Shown one piece after another: positions 29,598-39,568 of a stretch of DNA of 64,000 bases. A program made the position numbers and the translations under genes. Position 1 is the first letter of the stretch. The number at the start of each line of letters is the position of its first letter. Source of the DNA: Pedobacter yonginensis (lineage in GTDB: Bacteria; Bacteroidota; Bacteroidia; Sphingobacteriales; Sphingobacteriaceae). The notes below the pieces were generated by a model. It ran no database searches, was not told the origin of the DNA, and saw nothing but the letters and a program-made list of their open reading frames with translations. Where the stretch lies: NCBI RefSeq assembly GCF_003173595.1, contig NZ_QGNZ01000003.1, positions 372,001 through 436,000 on the forward strand, read 5' to 3'.

Positions 29598-30155
29598 TTA
29601 TTTCTTAGATGCTGATTTACCTGCTTTTCTTCTTAACACTTCACCTACAAACTTGATACCTTTACCTTTATAAGGCTCTGGAGCACGTAACGAACGAATT
29701 TTCGCAGCTACTTGACCGATCAATTGTTTGTCAATACTTTCTAAAATAATTTTAGGAGTTTGACCTTTTTCTGATGTGGTGGTTACTTTAATCTCTTGTG
29801 GTAATTGAAATACGTAATGGTGAGAATAACCTAAAACTAAATCTAGTGTATTACCAGCATTTGTAGCACGGTAACCAACACCTACTAATTCTTGTTCTAA
29901 TTTATAACCATCTGTAACACCAATAACCATATTGTTAAGCAAAGAACGGTATAAACCATGTAATGCTTTGTGTTTCTTTTGTTCAGAAGGGCGAGAAACC
30001 GTTAAGATTCCGTCTTCTTGACTTACAGTGATATCTGTATCAACTGCTTGTGTTAATTCACCTTTAGGCCCTTTTACGCTTACTACGTTATCTTTAGATA
30101 CGGTAATTGTAACTCCTGAAGGGATTGTGATTGGGGCTTTTCCTATTCTTGACAT
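29598..30155 (-). CDS. rplF: 50S ribosomal protein L6
   Basis: 185 residues ([19 protein letters not shown]), two duplicated alpha/beta domains. The C-terminal signature [22 protein letters not shown] is present. It lies near the GTPase-associated region and stalk base. It starts 19 bp after rpsH. Confidence 0.98.
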   Translation of the reverse strand: MSRIGKAPITIPSGVTITVSKDNVVSVKGPKGELTQAVDTDITVSQEDGILTVSRPSEQKKHKALHGLYRSLLNNMVIGVTDGYKLEQELVGVGYRATNAGNTLDLVLGYSHHYVFQLPQEIKVTTTSEKGQTPKIILESIDKQLIGQVAAKIRSLRAPEPYKGKGIKFVGEVLRRKAGKSASKK

Positions 30156-30174
30156 TGTGCTGTTCTCCTATAAA

Positions 30175-30573
30175 TTAATAAACGTGACACAATACCTCAC
30201 CACCAATATTTAATTTGGCTGCTTCTTTATCAGTCATTACACCTTTAGAAGTAGATAAGATTGCGATACCTAAACCGTTTAATACTCTTGGCATATTTTC
30301 AACACCAGCATAGTTTCTCAAACCTGGTTTACTAATTCGCATCAAAGTACGAATAGCAGGAACTTTAGTTATTGGATTGTATTTCAAAGCGATTTTAATG
30401 GTGCCTTGAACTGTAGTATCTTCAAACTTGTAGTTCGCGATGTAACCTTTGTCAAAAAGAACTTTAGTAATTTCTTTTTTAAGGTTTGATGCAGGAATTT
30501 CTACAACACGGTGGTTGGCCTTAATGGCATTCCTTACTCTTGTTAAATAATCTGCTATTGGATCTGTATTCAT
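30175..30573 (-). CDS. rpsH: 30S ribosomal protein S8
   Basis: 132 residues ([20 protein letters not shown]). The C-terminal [13 protein letters not shown] motif binds 16S rRNA helix 21. In Escherichia coli S8 represses the spc operon at rplE; whether this holds here is unknown. A 187-bp spacer with inverted repeats separates it from rpsN, upstream. Confidence 0.98.
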   Translation of the reverse strand: MNTDPIADYLTRVRNAIKANHRVVEIPASNLKKEITKVLFDKGYIANYKFEDTTVQGTIKIALKYNPITKVPAIRTLMRISKPGLRNYAGVENMPRVLNGLGIAILSTSKGVMTDKEAAKLNIGGEVLCHVY

Positions 30574-30760
30574 TTTTTATTGTTTTTGATAGTGGTATCC
30601 TTCCGCTACCCAGCGATGGGACCTGCTATCGGTTAAATTCTTTGTTAAGCTGAAACGTAAAAGACCAAAGCCTAAAGCGACATACATCGCCTTAAACTTT
30701 GAAATTTAGCTTTCATTCAGCTTTAGTCTTTCAGCTTAGAACATGAGTTCTAAAGCTATA
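30574..30760. repeat. rpsN-rpsH spacer with inverted repeats
   Basis: 187 bp without a gene. A perfect 10-bp inverted repeat TAAGCTGAAA (30646-30655) and TTTCAGCTTA (30729-30738) encloses partially complementary A/G-rich and C/T-rich segments. GATAG and CTATC also pair near the rpsH end. This is a likely RNA stem-loop inside the operon transcript. Confidence 0.55.
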
Positions 30761-31030
30761 TTACCAAGATGCTTTTTTAACACCTGGTATTTTACCGTCT
30801 AGTGCCATTTGGCGGAACGTTACCCTTGAAATACCAAAGGTACGCATGTAACCACGTGGACGACCAGTTAACTTACAACGGTTGTGTAAACGTACCGGAG
30901 ATGAGTTTTTAGGTAATTTATCTAAACCTTCGAAATCTCCTGCAGCTTTTAAAACTGCACGTTTTTCAGCGTATCTAGCTACCAATTTTTGGCGCTTAAC
31001 TTCGCGTGCTTTTACACCTTCTTTTGCCAT
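30761..31030 (-). CDS. rpsN: 30S ribosomal protein S14, long zinc-free form
   Basis: 89 residues ([20 protein letters not shown], ending IPGVKKASW). This is the long form, without the two CxxC motifs of the short zinc-binding S14. S14 lies in the 30S head near the A site. Its ATG overlaps the rplE stop by one base (TAATG), suggesting coupled translation. Confidence 0.98.
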   Translation of the reverse strand: MAKEGVKAREVKRQKLVARYAEKRAVLKAAGDFEGLDKLPKNSSPVRLHNRCKLTGRPRGYMRTFGISRVTFRQMALDGKIPGVKKASW

Positions 31031-31593
31031 TATTCTGCTGTTTTTTGATTTTTAAATGGTAATCCGAATTGCTTCAATAACTCTAAAGCTTCAACGTCAG
31101 ATTTTGCCGAAGTTACGAAAGTTATATCCATACCTAAAATTTTATTGATTTTATCGATATTAATCTCTGGAAAGATGATTTGTTCAGTAACACCTAATGT
31201 GTAGTTACCTTTTCCATCAAAGCCCTTATCATTAATACCTTTGAAATCACGAATACGTGGAAGAGCAACAGAGATCAAACGATCCAAGAACTCATACATA
31301 TTGTTATCACGTAAAGTAACACGTACACCTACTGGCATACCTTTACGTAACTTAAAGTTAGAGATATCTTTTTTAGATTGTGCTGGAACTGCTTGTTGAC
31401 CAGTGATGGTTGACAATTCTACAATTGTAGTGTCCATAATCTTTTTATCCGTAACTGAAAAACGACCTACACCTTGATTGATACAGATTTTTTCCAATTT
31501 AGGAACCTGCATTACAGTTTTGTACTGAAATTTTTCTTTTAATGCATTTACAACTTCTTCTTTGTATTTGCTTTTTAATCTTGGTGTAGCCAT
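31030..31593 (-). CDS. rplE: 50S ribosomal protein L5
   Basis: 187 residues, with [17 protein letters not shown] near the N-terminus and the conserved [20 protein letters not shown] region near the end. It binds 5S rRNA and contacts S13 in a bridge. Both ends overlap neighbours by one base (rplX stop and rpsN start), a tightly coupled set. Confidence 0.98.
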   Translation of the reverse strand: MATPRLKSKYKEEVVNALKEKFQYKTVMQVPKLEKICINQGVGRFSVTDKKIMDTTIVELSTITGQQAVPAQSKKDISNFKLRKGMPVGVRVTLRDNNMYEFLDRLISVALPRIRDFKGINDKGFDGKGNYTLGVTEQIIFPEINIDKINKILGMDITFVTSAKSDVEALELLKQFGLPFKNQKTAE

Positions 31594-31934
31594 TATTTAA
31601 TCTCCTCTCCTGAAATTTTAGCAACTCTAACTAATTTACCATCTGCGTTTAGTTTACGTCCAACGCGGGTAGCTTTACCAGATTTTGGATCAACCAACAT
31701 CAAGTTAGAAATGTGAAGAGCAGCTTCTTTTTTAATAATACCACCGTTAGGATTTGCAGCATTTGGTTTAGTGTGTTTCGACACTAAGTTAACGCCTTCT
31801 ACAATGGCTCTGTTTTTATCTATTTGTACTGAAAGTACTTTTCCTTGTTGACCTTTTGAATCGCCAGCAATTACTTTAACTAAATCTCCTGTGCGGATTT
31901 TAAGTTTTGATGGTGTATTTACTTTGTTTCCCAT
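31593..31934 (-). CDS. rplX: 50S ribosomal protein L24
   Basis: 113 residues with the KOW motif ([20 protein letters not shown], about 11-30). L24 starts 50S assembly and sits near the exit tunnel. It is 1 bp from rplN and overlaps rplE by one base. Confidence 0.98.
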   Translation of the reverse strand: MGNKVNTPSKLKIRTGDLVKVIAGDSKGQQGKVLSVQIDKNRAIVEGVNLVSKHTKPNAANPNGGIIKKEAALHISNLMLVDPKSGKATRVGRKLNADGKLVRVAKISGEEIK

Positions 31935-31935
31935 T

Positions 31936-32304
31936 TTATAATACCTCCGGTGCTAATGATACAATTTTCATGAATTGTTTTTCACGTAGTTCTCTCGCAA
32001 CCGGGCCAAAGATACGTGTACCTCTTGGCTCATCCTGTGCGTTCAATAATACTGCAGCGTTATCGTCAAAACGAATATAAGAACCATCTTTACGTCTGAT
32101 CTCTTTTTTAGTTCTTACCACTACTGCTTTAGAAACTGTACCTTTTTTTATATTACCTGACGGTAATGCGCTTTTTACGGTAACAACTACTTTATCACCA
32201 ATTGAAGCATAACGTTTGCCGGTTCCACCTAGCACACGAATTACCAATACTTCTTTCGCGCCGCTGTTATCAGCAACGTTTAATCTCGATTCCTGTTGTA
32301 CCAT
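31936..32304 (-). CDS. rplN: 50S ribosomal protein L14
   Basis: 122 residues ([20 protein letters not shown]), a five-stranded barrel, ending [16 protein letters not shown]. It takes part in inter-subunit bridges. It starts 1 bp after the rpsQ stop. Confidence 0.98.
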   Translation of the reverse strand: MVQQESRLNVADNSGAKEVLVIRVLGGTGKRYASIGDKVVVTVKSALPSGNIKKGTVSKAVVVRTKKEIRRKDGSYIRFDDNAAVLLNAQDEPRGTRIFGPVARELREKQFMKIVSLAPEVL

Positions 32305-32305
32305 C

Positions 32306-32560
32306 TTATTTAGCTCTTTCTAAAATTTGTACCAATCTCCAGTTCTTATTTTTACTCAAAGGACGAGTTTCCATAATTAATACTGTATCTCCGATACCGC
32401 ATTCGTTTTTCTCGTCGTGAGCCATAAATTTGGTAGTTTTCTTAACGAACTTACCATAAATCGGGTGCTTTACTTTACGCTCAACGCTCACTACAACAGA
32501 TTTGTCCATCTTGTTGCTCACCACCAACCCGGTTCTTGTTTTTCTTAATTGTCTTTCCAT
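32306..32560 (-). CDS. rpsQ: 30S ribosomal protein S17
   Basis: 84 residues from the ATG at 32560 ([20 protein letters not shown]). The frame extends to 32602 but that part overlaps the rpmC end and lacks S17 similarity. It has an OB fold with [21 protein letters not shown]17 is a primary 16S rRNA binder. Confidence 0.97.
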   Translation of the reverse strand: MERQLRKTRTGLVVSNKMDKSVVVSVERKVKHPIYGKFVKKTTKFMAHDEKNECGIGDTVLIMETRPLSKNKNWRLVQILERAK

Positions 32561-32573
32561 TTCGACTTTCAAA

Positions 32574-32786
32574 TTAATTAGTTTCAGTAGCTGACTCAGC
32601 AAGTTTTACTTTAGTCAGTTCAGTATTTAAACGGGCTATGTCTTTCCTTACTTTTGAAATGCGTGAAGGATTCTCGATAGCTGAAATGGTGTGAGAGAAT
32701 TTCAATTTTGATAATGTCTCTTTTTCCTCCGCAATCTTAGCTACTAATTCTTCTTTTGAAAGCCCTGTGATTTCTGAATTTTTCAT
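32574..32786 (-). CDS. rpmC: 50S ribosomal protein L29
   Basis: 70 residues from the ATG at 32786 ([20 protein letters not shown]), two long helices, with [14 protein letters not shown] near the end. The start at 32786 matches the family length; the open frame to 32831 is leader. L29 lies at the tunnel exit and takes part in docking of trigger factor and SRP. Confidence 0.97.
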   Translation of the reverse strand: MKNSEITGLSKEELVAKIAEEKETLSKLKFSHTISAIENPSRISKVRKDIARLNTELTKVKLAESATETN

Positions 32787-32860
32787 TTTTATTTTTCTTT
32801 TACGATTGAGTGTAGCGGTTATAAAAAACAAGTATTTACAACATTCATCTCAACTCTTTA

Positions 32861-33283
32861 CTATGCTTCTACGTAATCTCTACGTACTACAAATTTTGTT
32901 TGGATTGGTAATTTCTGAGCAGCTAAACGTAATGCTTCTTTAGCAACTTCTAAAGGCACACCTTCAGCTTCGAAAATTACACGTCCAGGTCTTACTACTG
33001 CAACCCAATATTCAGGAGCACCTTTACCTTTACCCATACGTACTTCAGCAGGTTTTTTAGTTACCGGTTTATCCGGGAAAATCCTGATCCATACTTGGCC
33101 TTCACGTTTCATGAAACGAGTTACGGCAATACGGGCAGCCTCTATCTGGCGACTTGTGATCCAAGTGGCTTCTAAAGATTTGATACCGAAAGATCCGAAT
33201 GCTAACTCAGCTCCACGTGAAGCTAAACCCTTCATTCTGCCTTTTTGCATCTTCCTGAACTTCGTTCTTTTTGGCTGTAACAT
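32861..33283 (-). CDS. rplP: 50S ribosomal protein L16
   Basis: 140 residues ([20 protein letters not shown]). The conserved block [21 protein letters not shown] and the tail [11 protein letters not shown] are present. L16 organises the A-site tRNA region of the peptidyl transferase centre. It is 40 bp after rpsC. Confidence 0.98.
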   Translation of the reverse strand: MLQPKRTKFRKMQKGRMKGLASRGAELAFGSFGIKSLEATWITSRQIEAARIAVTRFMKREGQVWIRIFPDKPVTKKPAEVRMGKGKGAPEYWVAVVRPGRVIFEAEGVPLEVAKEALRLAAQKLPIQTKFVVRRDYVEA

Positions 33284-33323
33284 TTTATTTTGTTCTAATC
33301 GTTAAACGATGTTAATAAATCAA

Positions 33324-34178
33324 TTATTTACGAGGACCTCTGTTAGCGCCTGCGCCACCACCTCTATTTGCTCCGGGACCACCTTGACCTGGGCCACGAC
33401 CACCACCTTGGTTTCCACCACGTCTGTCGTTACCACCGCCACGGCTATCTCTTCCGCCACCACCACGGTTATCTCTTCCGCCGAAAGCTGGTTTGTCTGA
33501 TGCGCCTTTTGGACCGTTGTTTGTTGCACCAATGTTTGGAGACAAATCACGTTTTCCATAAACTTCACCTTTACAAATCCAAACTTTAACACCTATTTTA
33601 CCATAAGTGGTTAAAGCTTCTGCTAAAGCGTAATCAATATCAGCACGGAATGTATGCAAAGGCACTCTTCCTTCTTTGTATTGTTCAGAACGTGCCATCT
33701 CAGCACCACCTAAACGACCAGAAGTCATGATTTTAATTCCTTCAGCACCCATACGCATGGTTGATGCGATAGAAGATTTCATTGCTCTACGGAATGAGAT
33801 CCTTGCTTCTAATTGTTTTGCAACACCTTCTGCAACTAATTGTGCATCAAGTTCTGGGCGTTTAATTTCGAAGATGTTAATTTGAATTTCCTTTTTGGTT
33901 AATTTCTTTAACTCTTCTTTAATTTTATCAACCTCAGCACCTGCTTTACCGATTACAATACCTGGGCGAGCTGTGTGGATAGTTACGGTGATACGTTTTA
34001 ACGTACGCTCGATAACTACTTTTGCAACACCACCTTTAGCAATACGAGCAGAAAGGTATTTTCTTATTTTCTCATCTTCAACTAATTTATCGGAGTAGTT
34101 GTTGCCACCGAACCAGTTAGAATCCCATCCTTTGATGATACCTAACCTGTTACCTATTGGATTTGCTTTTTGTCCCAT
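33324..34178 (-). CDS. rpsC: 30S ribosomal protein S3 with RGG-like C-terminal tail
   Basis: 284 residues, longer than the 233 of Escherichia coli. The first 212 hold the type II KH domain ([20 protein letters not shown]) and the C-terminal S3 domain ([19 protein letters not shown]). The last 60-70 residues are almost only Gly, Arg, Asn, Asp and Pro (repeated [12 protein letters not shown]). S3 forms the mRNA entry and helicase site with S4 and S5. The added tail is basic and disordered, and could bind RNA. The frame ends in a normal stop and no frameshift is seen, so the tail is real. Confidence 0.97.
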   Translation of the reverse strand: MGQKANPIGNRLGIIKGWDSNWFGGNNYSDKLVEDEKIRKYLSARIAKGGVAKVVIERTLKRITVTIHTARPGIVIGKAGAEVDKIKEELKKLTKKEIQINIFEIKRPELDAQLVAEGVAKQLEARISFRRAMKSSIASTMRMGAEGIKIMTSGRLGGAEMARSEQYKEGRVPLHTFRADIDYALAEALTTYGKIGVKVWICKGEVYGKRDLSPNIGATNNGPKGASDKPAFGGRDNRGGGGRDSRGGGNDRRGGNQGGGRGPGQGGPGANRGGGAGANRGPRK

Positions 34179-34187
34179 TTCCTAAAA

Positions 34188-34550
34188 TTAGTTTTGAGTT
34201 GTTTCTGTATTTTTACTATCTACAATCAGCGTTACGTGGTTAGAACGTTTACGAATTCTATATCCACGGCCTTGAGGAGCTGGACGTAAGCGTTTTAACT
34301 GACGGCCACCATCAACCATAATTGTTTTTACAAACAGTTGGTTTTCTTCAGGGCGAGCACCTTCATTTTTAGATTCCCAGTTTTTGATAGCAGATAATAA
34401 TAATTTCTCAACTCTTATTGCTGCTTCTTTATTGGTAAACTTTAAAATGCTTAATGCTTTTTCTACACGTTCACCTCTGATAAGATCTACAACCAAACGC
34501 ATCTTACGCGGTGAGGTTGGACAATTGTTTAATTTTGCTATTGCTTCCAT
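34188..34550 (-). CDS. rplV: 50S ribosomal protein L22
   Basis: 120 residues ([20 protein letters not shown]). The long beta-hairpin that reaches the exit tunnel is marked by [20 protein letters not shown]. It starts 7 bp after rpsS and ends 9 bp before rpsC. Confidence 0.98.
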   Translation of the reverse strand: MEAIAKLNNCPTSPRKMRLVVDLIRGERVEKALSILKFTNKEAAIRVEKLLLSAIKNWESKNEGARPEENQLFVKTIMVDGGRQLKRLRPAPQGRGYRIRKRSNHVTLIVDSKNTETTQN

Positions 34551-34557
34551 TGTCTAA

Positions 34558-34824
34558 TTATTTTTTCTTTTCAGCGTGTCCTCTGAATGTTCTGGTTGGA
34601 GCAAATTCTCCCAACTTGTGACCAACCATGTTTTCTGTAACGTACACAGGGATAAATTTATTTCCGTTGTGTACTGCAAATGTATGATTCACGAAATCTG
34701 GTGAAATCATTGATCTGCGAGACCAAGTTTTGATTACAGACTTTTTGCCTGAATCATTCATAGAGTTTACTTTTTTCTCTACGTTATGGTCAATATAAGG
34801 TCCTTTTTTTATCGAACGAGCCAT
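34558..34824 (-). CDS. rpsS: 30S ribosomal protein S19
   Basis: 88 residues ([20 protein letters not shown], later [19 protein letters not shown] and [16 protein letters not shown]). S19 lies in the 30S head with S13. Its ATG overlaps the rplB stop by one base. Confidence 0.98.
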   Translation of the reverse strand: MARSIKKGPYIDHNVEKKVNSMNDSGKKSVIKTWSRRSMISPDFVNHTFAVHNGNKFIPVYVTENMVGHKLGEFAPTRTFRGHAEKKK

Positions 34825-35648
34825 TATTTCTTCCTTCTCTCTATGATGTAACGATTAGAATATTTTTTAAGTTCTCTGGTTTTGAAGCCTTTAGCTAAAA
34901 CACCATTTCTTGAACGAGGGTGACCACCTGATGATCTACCTTCACCACCACCCATTGGGTGATCGACAGGGTTCATCGCTACCGGTCTAGTTCTCGGACG
35001 ACGGCCCAACCAACGTTTACGACCAGCTTTACCTAATACTTCGTTTGCGTGATCTGAGTTAGATACTGCACCGATTGTAGCTAAACAAGTGGCTAAGATT
35101 AAACGGGTTTCGCCTGAAGGCATTTTCAAAGTAGCATATTTACCATCGCGAGCAGCTAATTGTGCGTAAGCACCTGCACTACGAGCTAATTGTGCTCCTT
35201 TTCCAGGGTGAATCTCCACGTTGTGGATGATAGAACCTAATGGAATGTTCGATAATTTTAAAGTGTTACCTACTTCTGGAGCTGCTGTATCGCCCGATAA
35301 TAATACCGAACCTACTTGCAATCCTTCTGGAGCAATGATATAACGCTTCTCGCCATCTGCATAATGTAATAATGCGATGCGGGCAGTACGGTTTGGATCG
35401 TATTCTACAGTAGCTACTGTAGCAGGAATATCGAATTTATCGCGTTTGAAGTCGATTAAACGATATGATTTTTTGTGACCACCACCCATGTAGCGCATAG
35501 TCATCTTTCCTGTGTTGTTACGTCCACCAGACTTTTTTGATGATACAACCAATGATTTTTCGGGCTTGGTTGCTGTAATCTCCGTAAAGCTGGCACCAAC
35601 TCTAAAGCGGGTTCCCGGAGTAACTGGTTTAAATTTTCTTAAGCCCAT
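34824..35648 (-). CDS. rplB: 50S ribosomal protein L2
   Basis: 274 residues ([20 protein letters not shown]). The C-terminal conserved block contains [20 protein letters not shown], with the histidine needed for peptidyl transferase centre assembly. L2 is required for subunit association. It follows rplW by 21 bp. Confidence 0.98.
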   Translation of the reverse strand: MGLRKFKPVTPGTRFRVGASFTEITATKPEKSLVVSSKKSGGRNNTGKMTMRYMGGGHKKSYRLIDFKRDKFDIPATVATVEYDPNRTARIALLHYADGEKRYIIAPEGLQVGSVLLSGDTAAPEVGNTLKLSNIPLGSIIHNVEIHPGKGAQLARSAGAYAQLAARDGKYATLKMPSGETRLILATCLATIGAVSNSDHANEVLGKAGRKRWLGRRPRTRPVAMNPVDHPMGGGEGRSSGGHPRSRNGVLAKGFKTRELKKYSNRYIIERRKK

Positions 35649-35669
35649 AGTTATAATATAATTATTGAA

Positions 35670-35960
35670 TTAAAGAGTTGCGTAATAATCTATTGTTTCG
35701 CCGTCTTTTAACGTTACGATTGCTTTTTTGTATTTCGGGCTACGGCCAGATACAAAACCTGCTTTAGTGTAACGAGATTTAGCTTTTCCATCAACTACCA
35801 TTGTATTTACTGAAACGATGGTTACACCGTACAATTTTTCGATGGCTTGTTTGATTTGGATTTTGTTAGCCTTGTGGTTAACGCTAAATGTGAAACGGTT
35901 AGATTTCTCAGTTAAAGCTGAAGCTTTTTCGGTTAATATTGGTTTTTTTAAAATGTCCAT
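35670..35960 (-). CDS. rplW: 50S ribosomal protein L23
   Basis: 96 residues from the ATG at 35960 (MDILKKPILTEKASALTEKS). An alternative start at 35972 would add four residues and overlap the rplD stop; the internal ATG gives 1-bp spacing and the usual L23 N-terminus. L23 is the docking site for trigger factor and SRP at the tunnel exit. Confidence 0.97.
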   Translation of the reverse strand: MDILKKPILTEKASALTEKSNRFTFSVNHKANKIQIKQAIEKLYGVTIVSVNTMVVDGKAKSRYTKAGFVSGRSPKYKKAIVTLKDGETIDYYATL

Positions 35961-35961
35961 A

Positions 35962-36591
35962 TTATTTGGCAAATGCCTCCTCCAAAGTTTTAACAGAATC
36001 TGCAGTTAACACAAGTACGCCAGCGTTCAAAACATCATATGTGTTTAAATCAGCCGCAGCAATTACTTTAGTTTTCTGAACGTTTCTGCTTGATAAATAG
36101 ATATTATTATTTTGTGCAGGTAAAACCAACAAAGTTTTTTCGTTACCTACGTTTAACGCAGCGATTAAACTAATGAAGCTTTTAGTTTTAATAGTATCGA
36201 AGGTGAAATCTTCTAAAACTACCACGTTGTTATCTTTTGCTTTGTAAGCTAAAGCTGATTTACGTGCTAATGATTTTAATTTCTTGTTCAATTTAAAACT
36301 GTAATCACGTGGCTGAGGACCGAAAACACGACCACCACCGTTAAATAACGGAGATTTAATGCTACCAGCACGGGCACCACCTGTACCTTTTTGCTTGTAT
36401 AGTTTACGCGTTGAACCAGCAATCTCATTACGTTGTTTAGATTTGTGAGTACCTTGACGTTGGTTAGCCAAATACTGTTTAACATCTAAATAAATCGCGT
36501 GGTCGTTAGGTTCGATACCAAATACCGATTCAGGAAGTTGCACCTTGGCACCTGTTTCTTTACCTGAAATGTTTAATACTTTAACTTCCAT
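35962..36591 (-). CDS. rplD: 50S ribosomal protein L4
   Basis: 209 residues. The extended loop reaching into the tunnel is [20 protein letters not shown]. In Escherichia coli L4 represses its own S10 operon by attenuation in the leader; a leader hairpin exists upstream of rplC here, but regulation by L4 is not established. It is 4 bp after rplC. Confidence 0.98.
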   Translation of the reverse strand: MEVKVLNISGKETGAKVQLPESVFGIEPNDHAIYLDVKQYLANQRQGTHKSKQRNEIAGSTRKLYKQKGTGGARAGSIKSPLFNGGGRVFGPQPRDYSFKLNKKLKSLARKSALAYKAKDNNVVVLEDFTFDTIKTKSFISLIAALNVGNEKTLLVLPAQNNNIYLSSRNVQKTKVIAAADLNTYDVLNAGVLVLTADSVKTLEEAFAK

Positions 36592-36595
36592 CTGA

Positions 36596-37213
36596 TTACT
36601 TGTCTAAGATTACGTAAGAACCTTTAGCTCCTGGAACGGAACCACTAACTACTAATAAGTTTTGCTCAGCATAAACTTTCAAAACTTGTAAGTTTTGAAT
36701 TTTTACTCTGTCTCCACCTGTTCTTCCAGCCATGCGCATTCCTTTGAATACACGTGATGGAAATGATGATGCTCCCAATGAACCTGGGGCACGTAAACGG
36801 TTGTGCTGACCGTGAGTCTGCATACCAACACCGGCGAATCCGTGGCGTTTTACAACACCTTGAAAACCTTTACCTTTTGAGGTACCTACAACATCAACAA
36901 AATCGCCTTCTGCGAAAGAATCAACCGTTACTACATCACCTAAATTAAGTGAAGTTGTAAACGAATCAAATTCTACCAGCTTGCGTTTCGGAGTTGTGTT
37001 TGCTTTCGCGAAATGGCCTTTCAATGGTTGAGTTGTGTTTTTCTCTTTTTTCTCATCATAACCCAACTGGATTGATGAGTAACCATCTACTTCTTCGGTT
37101 TTTACCTGTGTAACTACACAAGGTCCAGCCTCGATTACCGTACAAGGAATGTTTCTTCCTTCGGCATCAAAGATACTGGTCATTCCTACTTTTTTTCCAA
37201 TAATTCCTGACAT
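36596..37213 (-). CDS. rplC: 50S ribosomal protein L3
   Basis: 205 residues ([20 protein letters not shown]). The signature [20 protein letters not shown] is present. L3 is an early assembly protein whose extension reaches the peptidyl transferase centre. It is the first gene of the operon here: rpsJ, normally before it, is about 14 kb away at 51350. A strong promoter lies 79 bp upstream. Confidence 0.98.
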   Translation of the reverse strand: MSGIIGKKVGMTSIFDAEGRNIPCTVIEAGPCVVTQVKTEEVDGYSSIQLGYDEKKEKNTTQPLKGHFAKANTTPKRKLVEFDSFTTSLNLGDVVTVDSFAEGDFVDVVGTSKGKGFQGVVKRHGFAGVGMQTHGQHNRLRAPGSLGASSFPSRVFKGMRMAGRTGGDRVKIQNLQVLKVYAEQNLLVVSGSVPGAKGSYVILDK

Positions 37214-37285
37214 TTTATCTTTTCTTTTTTAACACCCATCGAAGCAGTAGGGCTTCGTTCAAGGTGGTTGTTCGTCCCTTTTAAG
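37214..37285 (-). promoter_or_regulatory. Leader of the S10-spc-alpha operon with two small hairpins
   Basis: About 70 nt of untranslated leader between the predicted transcription start and rplC. On the minus strand it holds CGAAGC-CCTACT-GCTTCG (6-bp perfect stem) and CCCTTAAAAGGG. It is a possible site of ribosomal-protein autoregulation; this is inference from position only. Confidence 0.4.
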
Positions 37286-37291
37286 GGAGGG

Positions 37292-37322
37292 CAAAAATAG
37301 GAAAGAATTCTTAATATTCAAA
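37292..37322 (-). promoter_or_regulatory. Bacteroidota housekeeping promoter of rplC operon
   Basis: The minus strand reads TTTG (37319-37322), 19 nt, then TATTTTTG (37292-37299). This is a perfect match to the Bacteroidota -33/-7 consensus TTTG-N19-TAnnTTTG. Predicted transcription starts near 37285. Confidence 0.82.
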
Positions 37323-37386
37323 TAGTTAGCGAAATATTTTTTCAAATAATTTGCTGATACGATGGGATTTAGCTTAAAATGCTGAA

Positions 37387-37782
37387 CTAATGTGCCAAAC
37401 CACCATTTAAACTGATGGTTATGATGGCTAATATAATTAAGCCTATTAATACATATAGATAATCTCTTTCGATTAAAAAGCTAAATATGGCGAAAACAAT
37501 GCGGGCAATCGGAGTAAATATGAGCATGAGCACACCAAACTGCACAATTGCATCACCTTGTAAAGTAAGTACGCCTTTGAATATGGAAGCGATGGAAGAG
37601 AATTTAGATAGCTCTGGTTTGAAAACTTTGTAATCGGTTATTACCCCATTATTGTGAATCAGAAAAATAACCCCGCCAATTAAAACAATGCTCATAGAAA
37701 TAATTACACCTGCACGTAAAAGCGTACCCAAAATAACCTGGATATCTCTATCATTTATGTTTTCTTTTCTTATGGCGCTCAT
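37387..37782 (-). CDS. DUF1634 membrane protein
   Basis: 131 residues with three hydrophobic helices (about 22-44, 75-98, 105-125), typical of DUF1634. This family is commonly encoded directly after a TauE/SafE permease. Its ATG overlaps the permease stop by one base, so the two are translationally coupled. It is probably an accessory subunit of the transporter. Exact role unknown. Confidence 0.88.
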   Translation of the reverse strand: MSAIRKENINDRDIQVILGTLLRAGVIISMSIVLIGGVIFLIHNNGVITDYKVFKPELSKFSSIASIFKGVLTLQGDAIVQFGVLMLIFTPIARIVFAIFSFLIERDYLYVLIGLIILAIITISLNGGLAH

Positions 37783-38615
37783 TATAATCCTGTAATTCCT
37801 TTATAAATCATTTGTAAAGCCAAAAAGGTAACCACAACCGCAAAAACAATTTTGAGCTTATCGGTTTTAGTTTTTAGTAAAATTTTAGAGCCTATGGTTG
37901 CTCCGGTTAAAACACCGATACAAACGGGCATAGCAATTCCAGGATCTATTTGACCGCGGTGTAAGTAAACCACTGCGCTGGCCGCAGCGGTAACGCCCAT
38001 CATAAAATTGCTGGTAGTTGTAGATACTTTAAACGGTAAGCGCATAATGTTATCCATCGCAATTACTTTTAAGGCTCCGCTACCAATGCCCAATAAGCCA
38101 GAGAGCGTACCTGCGAAAAGCATCATCAGAAAGCCACCCGGCACATGTTTTACGGCATACCTCTGCTCAACGCCCTTGTCAGGAAAAGATCCGTTAAGTT
38201 TAAAAAATTTCGCCCATTTGTCGCTATCATCCAGTGTGGTATGATCTACCTTCTTTTTCAAAGTCATGATGGCGGAAAAGATCAGGATACATCCAAATAA
38301 GATTGCGATATAATTAGCATTGAGGTAGACAGCAACTATTGCACCGCAAATGGCTCCAATGGTAGTGGCAATTTCTAAAAACATACCAATTCGAATATTG
38401 GTAATGCCTTCTTTAACGTAAGCTGCTGCCGAACCTGAAGATGTTGCAATTACCGAAACGATTGATGCACCGATGGCATAATGAATATCAACGCCAAGCG
38501 CTAGGGTAAGGAGTGGAATAATGATCACCCCGCCGCCTAAGCCAGTTAATGAACCTAATAAACCTGCCAAAAAAGCACCGAACAAAACGATAATGGTAAA
38601 CAGCAATACCGACAT
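37782..38615 (-). CDS. TauE/SafE family anion permease
   Basis: 277 residues and seven to eight predicted helices. The duplicated glycine-rich motif of the family is seen twice: GLLGSLTGLGGGVIIIPLL (about 19-37) and GTLSGLLGIGSGALKVIAM. Members export or import sulphite, sulphoacetate or other organosulphur anions; the substrate here is unknown. It is coupled to the DUF1634 gene by a one-base overlap. Confidence 0.9.
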   Translation of the reverse strand: MSVLLFTIIVLFGAFLAGLLGSLTGLGGGVIIIPLLTLALGVDIHYAIGASIVSVIATSSGSAAAYVKEGITNIRIGMFLEIATTIGAICGAIVAVYLNANYIAILFGCILIFSAIMTLKKKVDHTTLDDSDKWAKFFKLNGSFPDKGVEQRYAVKHVPGGFLMMLFAGTLSGLLGIGSGALKVIAMDNIMRLPFKVSTTTSNFMMGVTAAASAVVYLHRGQIDPGIAMPVCIGVLTGATIGSKILLKTKTDKLKIVFAVVVTFLALQMIYKGITGL

Positions 38616-38790
38616 GCGGGCAAATATAAGCGACTTGTATTGGCTTTATGAAATATTAAAGCAATAAAATAAAGTCTATATATTATATGGATGAAGTAAG
38701 ATGCAGAAGATTGCTTAGGCTTGCTTTAACAATGAAATGTTACGGGCAATCGAAATAACGATAGAAATAAATGCGAAAGGGCGAACGCGG

Positions 38791-39123
38791 TTAAATGATT
38801 CCGGTTTCTGCAAGCCTTTGAATGATCTTCGTTGCATCAATGGTATCATATTCACTCTTTAGGTAAATATCAACCAAGTAAACAGTGTGATGATCAATAA
38901 AAACATAGGAGATAATTCTGGCGCCTCCAGATTTTCCTTTGTTAGTACCAGAAAGGGCTAAGCGAATCTTCTAAATATTGTGCCCAAGATGAACAACAAG
39001 AGTTGGATTAATTTCAAGCTCATCAATTAAATCCGAAATATCATACTTAATTAATTTATGCTTTTTTGATATGTTCTTCAGAACTTTATCAAAATCAGGC
39101 ACAGTTTTGACGCTATAACTCAT
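38791..39123 (-). pseudogene. RelE/YafQ-like toxin gene interrupted by a stop codon
   Basis: In one reading frame, ATG at 39123 (MSYSVKTVPDFDKVLKNISK) to TAA at 38791, there is a full 110-codon toxin pattern including KIRLALSGTNKGKSGGARII and the C-terminal VYLVDIYLKSEYDTI. Codon 51 (38971-38973) is TAG, between GHNI and KIRLAL, where relatives usually carry an aromatic residue. A one-base change from TAT/TAC would restore it. It overlaps the end of the antitoxin gene by 11 bp, as in intact pairs. The toxin is probably inactive, unless the stop is suppressed or is a sequencing error. Confidence 0.85.
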
Positions 39124-39352
39124 CTAAAAGCGCTCTAGCATTTCTAAGTTCAACCTTTCCTTCCTGATGTAACTTAATTTGTTCGAACGAATTTTCAAGA
39201 CGATTGTACACAGCTTGCTCAAGCTTACTCAAGGATTCTTGCGCTACTTTCTTTGTTTTATCTTCAGCATAACTCAAACCCAAAGCATCGAACACTGCTT
39301 TCACAGCTTTTTCAGTTTTTTTATCGTTGATGTTTACAGTTAAAGTAGTCAT
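39113..39352 (-). CDS. Antitoxin partner of the interrupted RelE-like toxin
   Basis: 79 residues. A short N-terminal beta strand (MTTLTVNINDKKTEKAVKAV) is followed by helical segments (LSKLEQAVYNRLENSFEQIK) and an acidic end. Length, composition and the 11-bp overlap with the toxin frame identify it as a type II antitoxin, of a kind often found with RelE/YafQ-like toxins in Bacteroidota. Because the toxin is broken it may be an orphan antitoxin. Confidence 0.8.
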   Translation of the reverse strand: MTTLTVNINDKKTEKAVKAVFDALGLSYAEDKTKKVAQESLSKLEQAVYNRLENSFEQIKLHQEGKVELRNARALLDEL

Positions 39353-39568
39353 AACAATAAAGTTATAAATTAATTATTGAATGATTAAATTTTAAATGAG
39401 CAAGCAAACCAATAAGGGTGTCGTTTTGACCATGAAGTTTTAACCTAATATTTTACTATTGAAGTTAAGCACATTCTGAAATGGTTAACTCTTATAATGG
39501 CTTGCTGTTTGCACAGTACGACAAAGGAATTTTTCACAATACTGTTATTGGCAACAGGTTTTATTCTT

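Noticed and set aside
33309..33592. Thr/Val- and His-rich ORFs over the S3 tail
   Set aside because: They are shadows of the low-complexity RGG-coding segment in other frames.
37214..37285. Riboswitch in the rplC leader
   Set aside because: Only two small hairpins are visible; nothing matches a known riboswitch core, so it is listed only as a leader.
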